Part shown: piece by piece, positions 27,516-38,608 of the stretch
Position numbering within the stretch: position 1 is the stretch's first letter
Layout of the letters: each line of letters starts with the position of its first letter
Assembly (NCBI RefSeq): GCF_954871325.1
Contig: NC_088777.1
Location: 25,335,366 to 25,399,365 of the forward strand
Length of the DNA stretch: 64,000 bases
Direction: 5' to 3'
Origin: Gordionus sp. m RMFG-2023
Lineage: Eukaryota > Nematomorpha > Gordioida > Chordodea > Parachordodidae
Program-made: the position numbers and the translations under genes
Notes under the pieces: model-generated
What the model was told of the DNA's origin: nothing
Seen by the model: the letters and a program-made list of their open reading frames with translations, nothing else
The model's database searches: none

Positions 27516-27911
27516 TCAGCGAGAATTCCCTAATTGTGGCAGTCCATCATTATAACTTGGTCTTTTCGGAGGACGCTTATCCGCAGGTATGGCCGGTCCC
27601 ATAAGAACAGAAGTTGTCGGCTGCTCCACATTCATCTCGTTATATATCTTTCTTTTTTCTTCATATGGTTCTACCCGCGCATTTTCCGATAACACCCCCA
27701 TAGGTACACGATCCCTGGGTAGTTGCGTGCATTGATGTCTGAGATGACCCTCTCCCTGACAATTATAACATTTTTTCCGTCTACTCCCATACGTCGGTGG
27801 TTGATTTTCCTTCCGGCGTCCTTCTCCCAGGGTCATACCATCGTGCTTCTTGATTAATGTGACCTGGAGATAAAAATCTCCAAGGTCTACTAAACGGGAT
27901 ATTGTTTCCAT
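27516..27911 (-). other. 3'-proximal zinc-knuckle frame of the LTR fossil
   Basis: 131-codon frame between integrase and the 3' LTR with one CCHC knuckle, CYNCQGEGHLRHQC, in a Lys/Arg/Pro-rich context. Its position after integrase is unusual, since gag-type knuckles normally lie at the 5' end. Part of a fossil element. Confidence 0.6.
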
Positions 27912-27959
27912 TTCCCGAAGGTGATAAAATATTCGTGGATAACTTGTTCAAGGCTATAC

Positions 27960-28195
27960 GTGGACCCTTTCTTTATTTTGATTTTCAGAAATTAGAAGTA
28001 ATGACTTAAAAAAAAACTTTATAACAACAAAACTTCAATTTAATAAAAAAAATATAATTTACCGGTTCAAGAATATGCGTTGACCTTTTCTTTATTTTAG
28101 TTTACAGAAAATGGTAGTAATGATTTCTTGTTAAAAAAAAATTGACTTTATAACAACAAAAACTTCAATTTAATAAAAGAAATATAATTTAATAT
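27960..28195 (-). repeat. Two-copy tandem duplication inside the LTR fossil
   Basis: A unit of about 118 bp (CTTTCTTTATTTTGATTT...CTTTATAACAACAAAACTTC) is present twice with small differences, between the 3' knuckle frame and integrase. Confidence 0.7.
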
Positions 28196-28199
28196 TTCG

Positions 28200-29100
28200 G
28201 GAAATTAATTGAAAAAAAAAATAATTTTATAATTAAAAAAAAAATCTTTTACAAAAAAAAAATTTAAATTAACTAAACACTTTTGTTATTTAATTTTCCT
28301 TTTTAAAAAAAAATTACTTCATACACAAAAACAAAATCAATCCATGATTGCGTTCCAAAACACAAACACGTTTTAAACTTTTCCTATTTCCTTTTACGGT
28401 ATTCCACACATACACAGACCATTAAATTATAAACAAGAGAAAAGGGGGGGGGGGGGAAAGGAAAAAAAAAACTCAAACAAGAACTTTTAATTAATTATAT
28501 CTTTTTTTACTTAAAAAAATATTTTCCCAGTACCAATACCAATGTTCAACAACCATGATTTATCCTATAAGGCTATGAACAAAAATGTATTCACAAAATG
28601 AATTACAACTTTTCTATTCCTTTTATTTTTTACACTTTTATTCATTTACAATACATATATTACCCCAATTTCAATCTTTTTCCTTGTTTATTACCGACAG
28701 CCGGAACATTAAACCAGTTTAACTTAACATTACATATACATACATATACTTCAATTTCCCGTAATATTACCGAGATAACCTCCTTATTCAATTTCACTTT
28801 TTTACATAACATCTATCAATAAATTCTAATACCATCATATAATAATACATAAACTTAAACAAAAAAGGTTACCGATCGTTCACGTACATTTTACTCCTTC
28901 ATGCTTTAACTTTGCATAAATATATATATTTACCACTTTAAGATGAGCTCCTCTCCTGTTTGATCCTTTAACTTCCCATTCCCACATACAATATGTTACC
29001 CAAACCTTCATTTACACATTATATATTTACTCGGAAACGAGTCTAATCCTTCGGGATGCACCTTCATTTTATTTATACATATATTTTCATATTTATATTA
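28200..29100 (-). other. Non-coding part of the LTR fossil
   Basis: AT-rich with poly-A/T runs and a 14-base G run at about 28446, between integrase and the 3' knuckle frame. No domain seen; an open frame at 28598-28822 on the plus strand is low-complexity. Confidence 0.5.
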
Positions 29101-29120
29101 TCATATGAGGTACCTCAGAT

Positions 29121-29816
29121 TTACTTCCGCGGTCTTATATGATCATTGTGGCGCATCACTGTGCCGCCCATTTCTAATTGAATCAAATTCAACTTTGAAC
29201 CTCTGTTTACCCCAACTATGCCCCTGGCCCATTTCTTGCCCTTCCCGTCAAACAAACGAGTCCATACTTTTTCTCCAACTTCAAACCTAATCTTTCGGTC
29301 CTCCAGAACTCCCTTCTCGTGACTCTCGGCCCTTAGAAAATCTAGGGGAACCCTAGTCCTCCGACCCAAAAACAATTCAGCAGGTGTCACTCCCTCCTTA
29401 TTCCTAGAATTGAGGTAATACAACTGGGCCAAATACACCCCATTCCCCTGATTGCCGGCCTTTCTTATCCAATTCTTAACAATTGCTACCATCCTCTCAG
29501 CTTGACCATTTGAGCTGGGATGATAGGGCGGGGTCAAAATGTGTCGAATCCTAGACTCTTTACAAAACTGCTTGAAATTTTCGCTAACAAAGGCAGGTCC
29601 TCCATCAGATACAATGGTATCCGGCAATCCAAACCTGGCCATTAATGCCCTCAATTTCCTTACAACAATTTTCGTGGTATATCCATGTACCTCCTCGTAC
29701 TCTATCCATTTCGAATACGAATCCACTACTAAAAAATACGACCTTTTGTCTAAATCGAAAAAATCAACATGTAAGCGCTCCCACGGTTTTCTCCACCTAG
29801 GCCATATCTGACCCAC
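29121..29816 (-). other. Integrase region of the LTR fossil
   Basis: 231-codon frame with RPWERLHVDFFDLD, SYSKWIEYEEV, GLPDTIVSDGGPAFVSENF and TPPYHPSSNGQAERMV, the D, D and E positions of a Ty3-type integrase core, then a C-terminal LDFLRAESHEKG/KVWTRLF part. The zinc-binding N-terminal part lies in the preceding frame (HAGHQGGKMKSW, CEPCNSC). Belongs to the fossil at 26909-34216. Confidence 0.9.
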
Positions 29817-29819
29817 CTC

Positions 29820-31210
29820 CTATCGGGGCATCGCCGCACACGAATTACACGGTTCACATGTCCTTGTGATATTTTCAATATCTCTTCCCATACCCGGCCA
29901 CCAAACATATTCACGCGCCCACGATTTCATCTTCCCACCTTGATGTCCAGCATGCAACAAATTTAAAATTTTACCCCTTAATTTGAACGGAATTACAGCA
30001 CGATTACCCCTCATTAAACAATCATCTATCACAGACAATTCCTCCTTCACCTTTTTAAAAACTTTACAATCCTCCTCCCAAGTCTTTTTCCCCATTACAC
30101 ATAACTTTATCCTAGTCATTTCTCTATCTCTCAATGTACTCAACTTAAGTTCCTCCCAATTGGTAGGACCCCCTTTCAGCATATGCGAAAGCGAACAAAC
30201 CAGGGCTTTTTCACTGTTTCGAACCTTATCCTTGTTCCCTTCATCATTTCCTTCACTTAATCCTAATCGGGACAAACTATCAGGCAAACAATTCTCTTTA
30301 CCGCAACGATATCGGATCTCCACATTAAAGCTGCCCACCAACAACAACCAACGTTGTAACCGGGGAGACATCATTAACTCCCGATTGTTTTTCCGAAATA
30401 AGTGAATTAACGGTTTGTGATCAGTAAAAATTACAAATTTTTTACCAATCAAATATTCACGACATTTCGTCAACCCGAAAATCACAGCCAGGGCCTCCTG
30501 TTCAATCACAGAATACCTGGTTTCCACCTCACGAAAAACACGCGAGAAAAACAATACGGGTCTCTCCAAGCCCTCTATTACCTGTAATAACGCACCACCA
30601 ACTCCTTTATTTGAGGCATCCACCGCCAAAACAATTTCCAACTCATTATCAAAACACACCAAAATTGGCTTTTTTCCAATTTTTTCCTTTAAAATTTCAA
30701 AAGCAATCTGCTGTACATCCTTCCACTCATAATGAATTCCTTTTTTCAATAAATCATATAACGGCGCCGCCACCTTTGCAAAATCTTCCACGAACCTATG
30801 GTAATAATTGACCATACCCAAAAAAGACTGCAACTCAGCCTTAGTGTCAGGCCGTTTCATGTTCGATATATTCTTCAAATTTTTATCCAAAGGTTTCACT
30901 TCAATTCCATTAATCCGATGACCCAAATATTCAACCTCCATTACCCCCAGAACACTTTTCTCCTTACTAGCTCTCAAGCCTTTATCACGAATTCTCCTAA
31001 ACACTTCCTCCAAACGTTGATTATGCTGCTCCGGCGTCACTCCAGTAATTAATACATCATCCATATAATAAAATACTCCTTCCAATCCTTGGAAAACTGA
31101 CGCCATGGTCCGTTGAAAAATGGGAGCAGATACACTCAACCCAAATGGTAATCTACAAAACGCAAACAACCCCTTTGGAGTCGTTATCGTCAATAATTTA
31201 CGGATTTGAG
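29820..31210 (-). other. Reverse transcriptase and RNase H region of the LTR fossil
   Basis: Ty3-type RT from TPKGLFAFCRLPFGLSVSAP through FYYMDDVLITG (catalytic YMDD) and FLGMVNYYHRF, then RNase H (LAVDASNKGVGGALLQ, EQEALAVIFGL, FTDHKPLIHLF) and the start of integrase with HxGHxGGK. The RT begins part-way: sequence before TPKGLF is Helitron-derived. The open frame continues without interruption across that junction. Confidence 0.92.
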
Positions 31211-32460
31211 GTAATCCTCTTTTTTGAAATTCAATTGTATAAACATATGCCAATGTTTTCCCGAACATGTTATTTTTAGTGATATCAGATAAAAAAGCAG
31301 CTAATTTAATTTTAAAAACTCTAGAAACTATATCAGGTCTATCGGCAGGCGTTTGACCGTTAAAAAGATTTTCGGATATTTCGGGCCATGTTGGGTTGCA
31401 AGTAAAAGTTATAAAAAGATCGGGTTTGTCATATTTTAAGACGATAGACATTGCGTCGTGATAACGCTCTTGCATGTTTCTAGGAGAACCTTGAAAAGAA
31501 GATGGTAGAATAACTGCCCGTCCTATAGGTATATTAATATTATTGGAAAAATCGGAGGCTAAATAATCCATTAGTCCTGAATATTCCTCAACGCGTAACT
31601 TAGACTGATTAAACTTTATGAAATTAAGATTATTAGCTTCAACTTGTAGATAGGAATCTACAATATATTGTTGAGTTAGTCTCCCGGCATTAAGAAGGGG
31701 GTTAAAAATATTTTGTCTTACCGCTAAACGGGCAATTTTAAATTGTAGCATGGATATTTTTGAACGCCCAGAATTTTCAAAGCCTTCAGCAATCATATTA
31801 GGATGCCAACCTGGATCTCCATGAGGAAATAGTACAGGGTAAACCATTGGGTCTAAATTAGGGCTTAATGCGTTAAGAATTACTAAATTATTCCCATTGG
31901 ATATAGGATACACTTTTATATCTCTCTTAAAGGGAGGTTCCCCATCATCATTTGTAAAAATCATTGCTACGTAATCAATTGTAGGAAAATTATACCGCCT
32001 ACGGTCGCTAGAACGATCTCCGCGAAATATCATATTAATCTTTGGCAGTAATATATTTGAATGTTCTGCAAGGGATAACTCAGCTTTCTCAACTTCCCCT
32101 AAGGTTTTGAAACTTAAAGCATAGGGATTAATTTGTCGTATAAGCTCATCTAAATGTCTCTTGATATTTATATCACAATCAGAATTGGCAGGGTGCTGAA
32201 GATGTCCTGCAATGGCCTGAGATGTATCCAACACATATAACTGAGCAAATTTAGGTAGAATATCAGTCTGGGGATATAAATGCGATGTGCGATGATAAAT
32301 TTGCCCATGAACTTTAAAACAATAAGGTCAATTACCTGATAATTCTGAAATTTGTGCTCCCATACTGGCGAAGGCGATCGCACTATTATAAGATCTAATA
32401 TGATGCATGAAATTTTTGTGCAAGGGATCTAAGGAGTTAGATAAGAGATTTTTTAAATAA
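31211..32460 (-). mobile_element. Helitron Rep N-terminal segment inside the LTR fossil
   Basis: On the minus strand: RSYNSAIAFASMGAQISEL and CFKVHGQIYHRTSHLYP (32410-32290), then in one frame YVLDTSQA, NLDPMVYPVLFPHGDPGW, MLQFKIARLAVR, YIVDSYLQVEANNLNFIK, GRAVILPSSFQGSPRNMQ, DLFITFTCNPTWPEI and EFQKRGLP. This is the Helitron-like N domain that precedes the HUH Rep nuclease. It stops exactly at EFQKRGLP, just before the His-hydrophobic-His motif, where Ty3 RT sequence takes over. No Helitron ends are seen, so this is a fragment. Confidence 0.88.
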
Positions 32461-32856
32461 TCAGGATATGGCGATTTCCGTCATTAAAATATCATATGTT
32501 TTAATCGGAGACTCAGCGTTTATTTTATCTAAAATAATAATTTCATTGGCATTCTCATTGCCCCTTAAATTCAACTCGGAATTTAAATTTTTATTACTGA
32601 CAATTACATTTCTTTTAACAAGATTTGTGGGACATCTTTCCCAAATAAAATTCTTAACATCCCTTCTAAAAGAATAACGGACAATATTCCTCGGATATTG
32701 TTCCCACCTAAATCGACTAACCTCCCTCTCAGGGAAATTACGAGAATGATTTCTTATTTTAATTCTATCATTTCCCTCATTTCGACTAATAATATTAAAT
32801 GTTTTATTACACAAATTTTTCCGAACTCTCGGAGCCCCGACTCCTATATGATTCAC
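32461..32856 (-). other. Arg/Asn-rich frame of the LTR fossil
   Basis: 131-codon frame rich in Arg and Asn (FRWEQYPRNIVRYSFRR, FIWERCPTNLV) without recognised domain, between the gag-like frame and the Helitron segment. Probably the end of gag or a spacer before protease. Confidence 0.45.
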
Positions 32857-32871
32857 CTTGCAATCATATAG

Positions 32872-33621
32872 TCAACACGAATTTCGTGATACTTCCATGC
32901 AGTCCACAGCTACATGTCCCAGCCTTTTACATTTAAAACATAATCTGGTCCCATTTAAACTAACCATTTTTACATTAGCATTTCCTATTTCAGGTCTCTT
33001 TAACGGAAATCCATCTTTAAACCTTTGCTCTGGGACTACGCAGGTATCCCTTTTATGTCCTCGCCATCCGCAACGATGGCAAATGATCATTTCCACAAAT
33101 CTTTTATTTACCTCGTAATCATTAAATTTCTTATTCATATTTCTATCACTCACCTGGCTCTTAACAGGACCTTTGCTCTCCTTCATCAACGCATTGATGG
33201 CTTCTTTCATTTTTTTCATTTCCAGGAGGATCCTATCTGACCTCTCCCCAACATTTCCAGCCTTGATTTCCTCTAAAACATCTTTTAGATTACTTTCCAA
33301 GTCTGCTATTTTCTTCCCATAAATATCCGATATTAAATTAAAATACGTTTCCTCCATTTTCTTTTTATAAACATCTGACACCGCAGTGTCCTTCTTCCAA
33401 TTGCAATACATGCCTGCCAGTACCGCAGTACCCCTTTTTACCAACAATTTCAATATAATAATCAATAAATACATCATTAATAATATTCCCACAGTAATCA
33501 ACTGTTTACTTAAATCCAATTCATTAAAGTTCTTATACATAACTTTATAGCCCAAATCCTGATAAAAGAGAACCTTTTCCCCAAAACTATACTTCCCACT
33601 ATGCCTAAAAAAATAAACCAT
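32872..33621 (-). other. Gag-like region of the LTR fossil with two zinc knuckles
   Basis: 249-codon frame with a hydrophobic stretch (LITVGILLMMYLLIIILKLL), a coiled-coil-like Lys/Glu middle, and two CCHC knuckles, CHRCGWRGHKRDTC and CFKCKRLGHVAVDC. The hydrophobic stretch is unusual for gag and may act as a membrane anchor. Part of the fossil at 26909-34216. Confidence 0.75.
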
Positions 33622-33852
33622 TTGCTCATAAATTTTTTTAATTAATACTAATAACCAATTACAAAAATTTAAATATTTGTAGAAAATATTAATACAGCAC
33701 TTAAAATAAAAACTTCTCTATTAGAATCGTATAATGGTTAGTACAAATGCGCAGTCAAAAATTCTTAAAAAAAATTATATAATTAAAAATTTTTTGTTTT
33801 ACCTTCTAAACCGAATAACTCCTAGGAAACTATCAGCGTCACAAGACACCAC

Positions 33853-34216
33853 TAAAAAAAAACTTAAGACTTTATTCGAATCTAAACTTACACACTAAAA
33901 AAAAAATCCTAAACACAAACTAAGAGAAAAACAAAAACAACTCAAACAAATTCCCGAAACTACAAAATCACCAAGCAGACAGGAAATATAACTCGCGAAG
34001 AATGATTTTCTTTATTAATAATTTCCGAAATAAAAAACAATTTAATCACAATAAAAATCCCTAATTTTTATATAAAAAGAAATTAATTTTCTAAAAAAAA
34101 AAAAATAAAAAAAATATAATAATAATTTTACATATATGGATTACATCTAATCTAGGTTGATTGGCATTCCGCGTTAAAAAAAAATATAAAACATTCACGT
34201 ATTTACAAATACGACA
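33853..34216 (-). repeat. 5' LTR of the fossil at 26909-34216
   Basis: Matches 26909-27277 with a handful of differences, mostly A-run lengths. Directly inside it, the element strand reads GTGGTGTCTTGTGACG, a plausible tRNA-type primer binding site. Confidence 0.93.
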
Positions 34217-34600
34217 ATTTACAAATTACATTAAAGAATTTTTTAATGAAACCATACAAAACTTATTTAAATGATAATAAATCCAATTTTAATAAATATT
34301 TGTCCTTAGCAATAGTATCAGTAGAGAAATGTTTTGGAATCATGAGTGCCAAATTTAAACACTTATATAAATCCTCAGAAACTAATATTAATAATACTAT
34401 ACAAATAGTTAACTAAGGCTGACTACTTATTACACAATATTATTATTTATATTGAGGGCAATCAATGTATACAAATTTATGAAGAATACCCTATTCCAAA
34501 TTTTACCCAATCTCAGTTCCAGAGCGATGGACTGAAAGCTCTAATAATATTAGAGAAACATTTAACTCATATGTAAATAATGAATTTAATTATGTATTAT
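34217..34600 (+). mobile_element. PIF/Harbinger transposase scrap
   Basis: Plus-strand reading FNKYLSLAIVSVEKCFGIMS followed by AKFKHLYKSSE and NINNTIQIVN matches the end of PIF/Harbinger (DDE_Tnp_4) transposases, where the E of VEKCFG is the last catalytic residue. It has stops soon after. The LTR fossil inserted just to its left. Confidence 0.6.
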
Positions 34601-35490
34601 ATTAAACCATATATGTAAAATTTTTATATTTATATATTTTATAATTACCATTACCTTATATTTTCTATGAATGTTTAAATTTGTCAAAGTTATTTTATAA
34701 ATATTTAATAAAAGTTTAGTTTTGATTATATTGTATAAGTGTTTCTCCATACCATAGAATTCATTTTGAAATGATTTGAAATATCCCATGATATGTTTAT
34801 CATCATCATGGGATATTTTTGTCGGTAAATCTATTTCAAAAATAAGTAATTATATAATAGATATTTACCTCTAAATACCTCGATCTTTTCAGATTTATAC
34901 TTTTAAGCTGTTATATTAGGAATTAATAAACTAAAATATTATATATTTGGTTATTAAATAGTATATGTTTATAATGTAACGCGCATTCATTTAATTAATA
35001 ATTTATTCAAATGGGGAATGGTCAAAAATAAGCACAGCCCACACCCGTAAAATGCTTATATACTTAATTACTTTAAAGACAAAGGGGACCTTTTTTAATC
35101 ACAAGGTACATTAGATATATGATGGTAAAATTAAGAGTAAATATGGAATGGAAAGGAAAAATAAGTGATAAAGAAAAAGTAAAATAACCTGTTTATGGGA
35201 GATATAAATAATTTGATAACAGCTTCTTTATTGACTAAGACTATTACGCGTACAAGTACGTGTGGCTTGCCCACAAACGTGTGAAGGGCTCCTCATCTTT
35301 ATCCCCATTTTTAATTTGTCCAGTTAGATGGATTATAAGAAAAACCTAACGTAGCTCTGTTGTATCCACAACTAGAGGGCGAAAACGTTTTTTATCACGT
35401 ATCACTTAATTATATTTTTATTTTAGTTTTACTTTTCGTTTTATAACTTAACCTTTTAATTTTATATTCTAATTTGAGTTTGTAAAAATA
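34601..35490. other. No gene seen; one hairpin
   Basis: AT-rich sequence with an imperfect palindrome at about 34780-34820 (ATATCCCATGAT...ATCATGGGATAT). Between 35000 and 35420 base composition is less extreme, but no frame of note is open. Confidence 0.45.
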
Positions 35491-35655
35491 TTATATAAAC
35501 GACAAAAAAAAGTAATATATTGAACAATTTTTTATTAGTTCCCAAGTAAGTTCTTCACACCAAGCTCTTCTTTCTTCATTAGCTTTCTTAAATTTAGGAT
35601 TTTTCCTTTTTGAGGTATAGGGATTGATATTTTCTTTATTTAGAGAATTGTCTAA

Positions 35656-35698
35656 CTTTTATTAAATTAATATTATATATAATAAATATTTATTTAAC
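35656..35698 (-). other. 43-bp intron in the MADF gene
   Basis: Donor GAA|GTTAAA, acceptor AAAAG|TTAGAC; phase 0, followed by the NKENINPYTSKRKN segment. Confidence 0.6.
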
Positions 35699-35794
35699 TT
35701 CTAAAATTTAATTATCAGAAATATCTTTTCCCAAGCAATTAACAGGATTTATAATTTCATTTAAAATATCCTCTGTAGTTGGCATTTCAGAATC

Positions 35795-35837
35795 CTAAAA
35801 TATAAATTATTATAGTTCTAATTTCATGTTATAATAC
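35795..35837 (-). other. 43-bp intron in the MADF gene
   Basis: Donor CAA|GTATTA, acceptor TTTTAG|GATTCT; phase 0. Coding-type sequence on both sides in the same frame. Confidence 0.65.
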
Positions 35838-36240
35838 TTGTGATGATGTTTGTATATTATTATCATCATCACCTTGTTTCAATATAAAACTAGCTTCAGA
35901 ATTCTTATATATATCCTCTACATTTTCTTTAAACCAAAAATATCTTCAACAAATTTAAGGAGCTTGCTATTAATCATAGCAGCACCAGAACCTATTTATC
36001 ATAATTATTATTATACTATTAATAATATAAAACCTGATTTCTTAGATAAGGCATAATTTGAATTTAATCTTAATTGAAATAATCTTCTTCTTAATTTGTT
36101 TATAATTAAGATCCTACTTCTTCCCAATTTCTTCCCATTTTATTTTACTTGCCAATGAGTCTATATTTGAGGTCGCTATTGCAACAAAAATATCTATAGG
36201 GTCTAATATTTTCCATCAATTGAAATTCGTTCATCATATT

Positions 36241-36559
36241 ATCACGCAAATTGCAAAAGTTTAATTAAAAATATTAAAGTTTTACGAATCGTAAAATTTT
36301 AAAGAATCACGTAATTTGGGCAAAATAGAAAAAATCATTTAGGCCAACATTTTAATTTTCCATTAAAATGGCTTATATTTTTGTTCTCGCTAGATTCACG
36401 AAATTTGCGCGATTCAATTAAATATTTTCTGAATCTAAAATTACATTAATAATTTAATTAAAGAAGTGTTTCTAATGATAAAAAAGGAAGAGAAAAATTT
36501 AAAAATAAACATTATATAAAATAATAATTATAAGTTATAATTTTTAAAGGCTAGAAAAG
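36241..36559. other. No gene seen
   Basis: AT-rich sequence leading into the second LTR-type fossil. No LTR recognised. Confidence 0.4.
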
Positions 36560-38608
36560 TACCATTTAAATTGGAAGAAGAATTAGAAAAAATTTATGAG
36601 CAATGGCACAAACTGGATATTATAACTCCTGTCAGATTTTCACAATGTGCTACACCGTTAGTTTTGGTTAAAAAAAGATAGTATTTTGCGTGTTTATGCT
36701 GAATTTAGACTTAGAGTAAATTCTCAAATAGTAAGGTTTGAATATCCTCTATCAAGGATAAAATGACATTATTGCTATGGTAAGTTATTTTCAAAAATAG
36801 ATTTTCTTCAACTTATTTGCGAATACCTGTCTCTAATGAAACTTCAAAATTTCTTACGGTCTCTACTATCAAAGGTCTATTTCAATTTAATAAATTAAGT
36901 TTTGGGCTAACAGTTTCAACTACATATTTTCAAAAAATTATAGAAGTATTTTCTGACATAAATGGGGTCATTAATTATTTAGATGATTTATTTATTTTCG
37001 GTAAATATACTGAGGATCGCTTTAGCAAACTGAAAAAGTTTTGGAAAGAATGATAGTTTGCGTTAATAGGAAATATTAAAAAGAATGAATTTGGTAAAGA
37101 TAATATTAAGTATTTGGTACAGCCAATTAAAGAAAAAATAGAACCGATTAGTATAATGACTGAACCTAAAGATGAGGATGATACAATCTTGGTTGGACTC
37201 ATGAATCATTATTCCAGGTTTATTGAAGATTTTTCAAAAGTGACATAATTTATATAATATATTTAAGAAGGGGAAACATTTTTATTGAGGGATTAATGAA
37301 AGAGTAATTTGTGATTGAGATTAGAAGTAGATTGTGTAATACTTCTATTTTAGCACATTAAGATGGGGTAGGAAGTTGTTTATTTCGACTGATGCTTCAA
37401 ATAAGGATATGGAACCTGTAATGTTCAATGTTAGAGAAGATGGTCATGAAAAACCTATTGAATTCATGTCTAAAGTATGGTCAGGTGCTGAAAAAAATTC
37501 TATTATTGAGAAAGGAGGATTCGCTGGCAATTAAAAAAATAGAGAGAATATTTGTTAGTTGGATGTTTGAGATTTTTACAGATCATAAACCGTTGTTAAT
37601 TTATTTGGGGCACATGTCACCAAGGTTACAAAAATGGTCCTTGTGTTTAACTGGATATGATAATATAAATTTTAGAAAGGGGAAAGATCATATAATTCCT
37701 GATGGTTTATATAATTAACGAAAATGTTATTTGTATTTTTAATGATAATGTTAATATATCAGTGACTTGGATTGAATTAAAGAGCTACATTGATAGACAC
37801 AGAGCTCATTAAAGTTAAAGAATTATTGTTTTATAAAGGTGGTAATTATTCAGAAGTTAAGGAGGTAAAACACATTTAAATGTTTTAAACATAAAAGATG
37901 ATTGTGTGTTTAAAGGAAGCCAAATCATTATTCTGCAAGAACTATGAAAATATATACTTAATGAGTTACATAAAGGGCACGTGGTATGTTCAGGATGATA
38001 AATACGATAAAAAGATATTTTTTGGAGAGTTATTAAAGAAATTAATAAAATATTGTATAGATGTAATACTTGTATATGCACCTACATTACCAAGACTTAG
38101 GAAAAATCACTGGGTTCAGCCAGATAAACCCTGCTATGAAATTTACATGGATTTTTTTGGACCTATTAAATATTTTTGCTGGTTGATAATTATTGATGGG
38201 TACTCTCGATGGCTGTATATAATCAAGGTTAAAAACATTAGCACCATTACCACTATAATTGAATTAAATGAAGTTTTTTTCTAGATTCGGTTATCCAGTA
38301 GTAGAATTAGTATCTGATAATGGATCAGCTTTTAGGCCCTATGAATTTAAATTTTTTTACAAATAAGGGTATTATACATATTTTTACTCCCGCTTATCAC
38401 CCTTCTCTAATGGGGTGGCGGAGAGGGTTGTTCGTACATCAAGGAATATGACTTATAGATTGGAATTAAATTATCACAATGCGAATTTTCCACCTGCAAC
38501 TAGATTATTGGGTAGAAAATTGAGATGGAAATGGAGTTTTTTATATAACAATGACTGTGATATGGAGTCTAATTGTAAAAGAATTAATTGAAGAGAATTA
38601 TTTATAGG
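36560..38608 (+). mobile_element. Second Ty3/Gypsy-type fossil, pol region, left part
   Basis: Plus-strand remnants in order: RT start (EELEKIYEQWHKLDIITP), RT palm (STIKGLFQFNKLSFGLTVS, INYLDDLFIFG at 36817-37053), RNase H (FISTDASNK, FTDHKPLLIYL at 37428-37718), integrase (YEIYMDFFGP, IDGYSRWLYII at 37898-38284, and LVSDNGSAF). Divergent from the 26909-34216 element and much older, with many breaks. It is cut at 38608 by a hAT and resumes at 41312. No LTRs seen. Confidence 0.85.

Larger units (their letters stand above)
26909..34216 (-). mobile_element. Ty3/Gypsy-type LTR retrotransposon fossil with a Helitron piece inside
   Basis: 7.3 kb on the minus strand, bounded by direct repeats of 369 and 364 bp and the 5-bp duplication ATTTA (26904-26908 and 34217-34221). 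In transcription order: 5' LTR, a TGGTGTC-type primer binding site, gag-like region with two zinc knuckles, an Arg-rich region, a Helitron-derived segment, reverse transcriptase and RNase H, integrase, a third zinc-knuckle frame near the 3' end, a purine-rich tract and 3' LTR. The LTRs differ mainly in A-tract length and a couple of bases, so insertion is recent. It is a broken copy; the Helitron segment stands where protease and the start of RT would be expected. Confidence 0.92.
35491..36240 (-). pseudogene. Decayed MADF (Myb/SANT-like) gene with 42-43-bp introns
   Basis: Minus-strand pieces in order: DPIDIFVAIATSNIDSLASK, KWEEIGKK, LRRRLFQLRLNSNYALSKKS then GSGAAMINSKLLKFVEDIF (pattern of a MADF domain, including its KSGSGA loop), then FKENVEDIYKNSEASFIL, an acidic patch, DSEMPTTEDILNEI, and a C-terminal ERRAWCEELTWELIKN. 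Three short GT..AG introns keep frame: one of 42 bp after KKSG, 35837-35795 (43 bp) and 35698-35656 (43 bp). At least one in-frame TAA and about two frameshifts remain, so it is a pseudogene or old transposon-borne gene. MADF proteins bind DNA; some PIF/Harbinger elements carry a Myb-like partner and a Harbinger scrap lies 1 kb away, so either origin is possible. Confidence 0.55.

Noticed and set aside
29820-32234. A domesticated fusion gene of Helitron and RT
   Set aside because: It lies inside an LTR fossil, the Helitron part lacks its HUH motif and the RT lacks its start, so an element-in-element chimera is the simpler reading.
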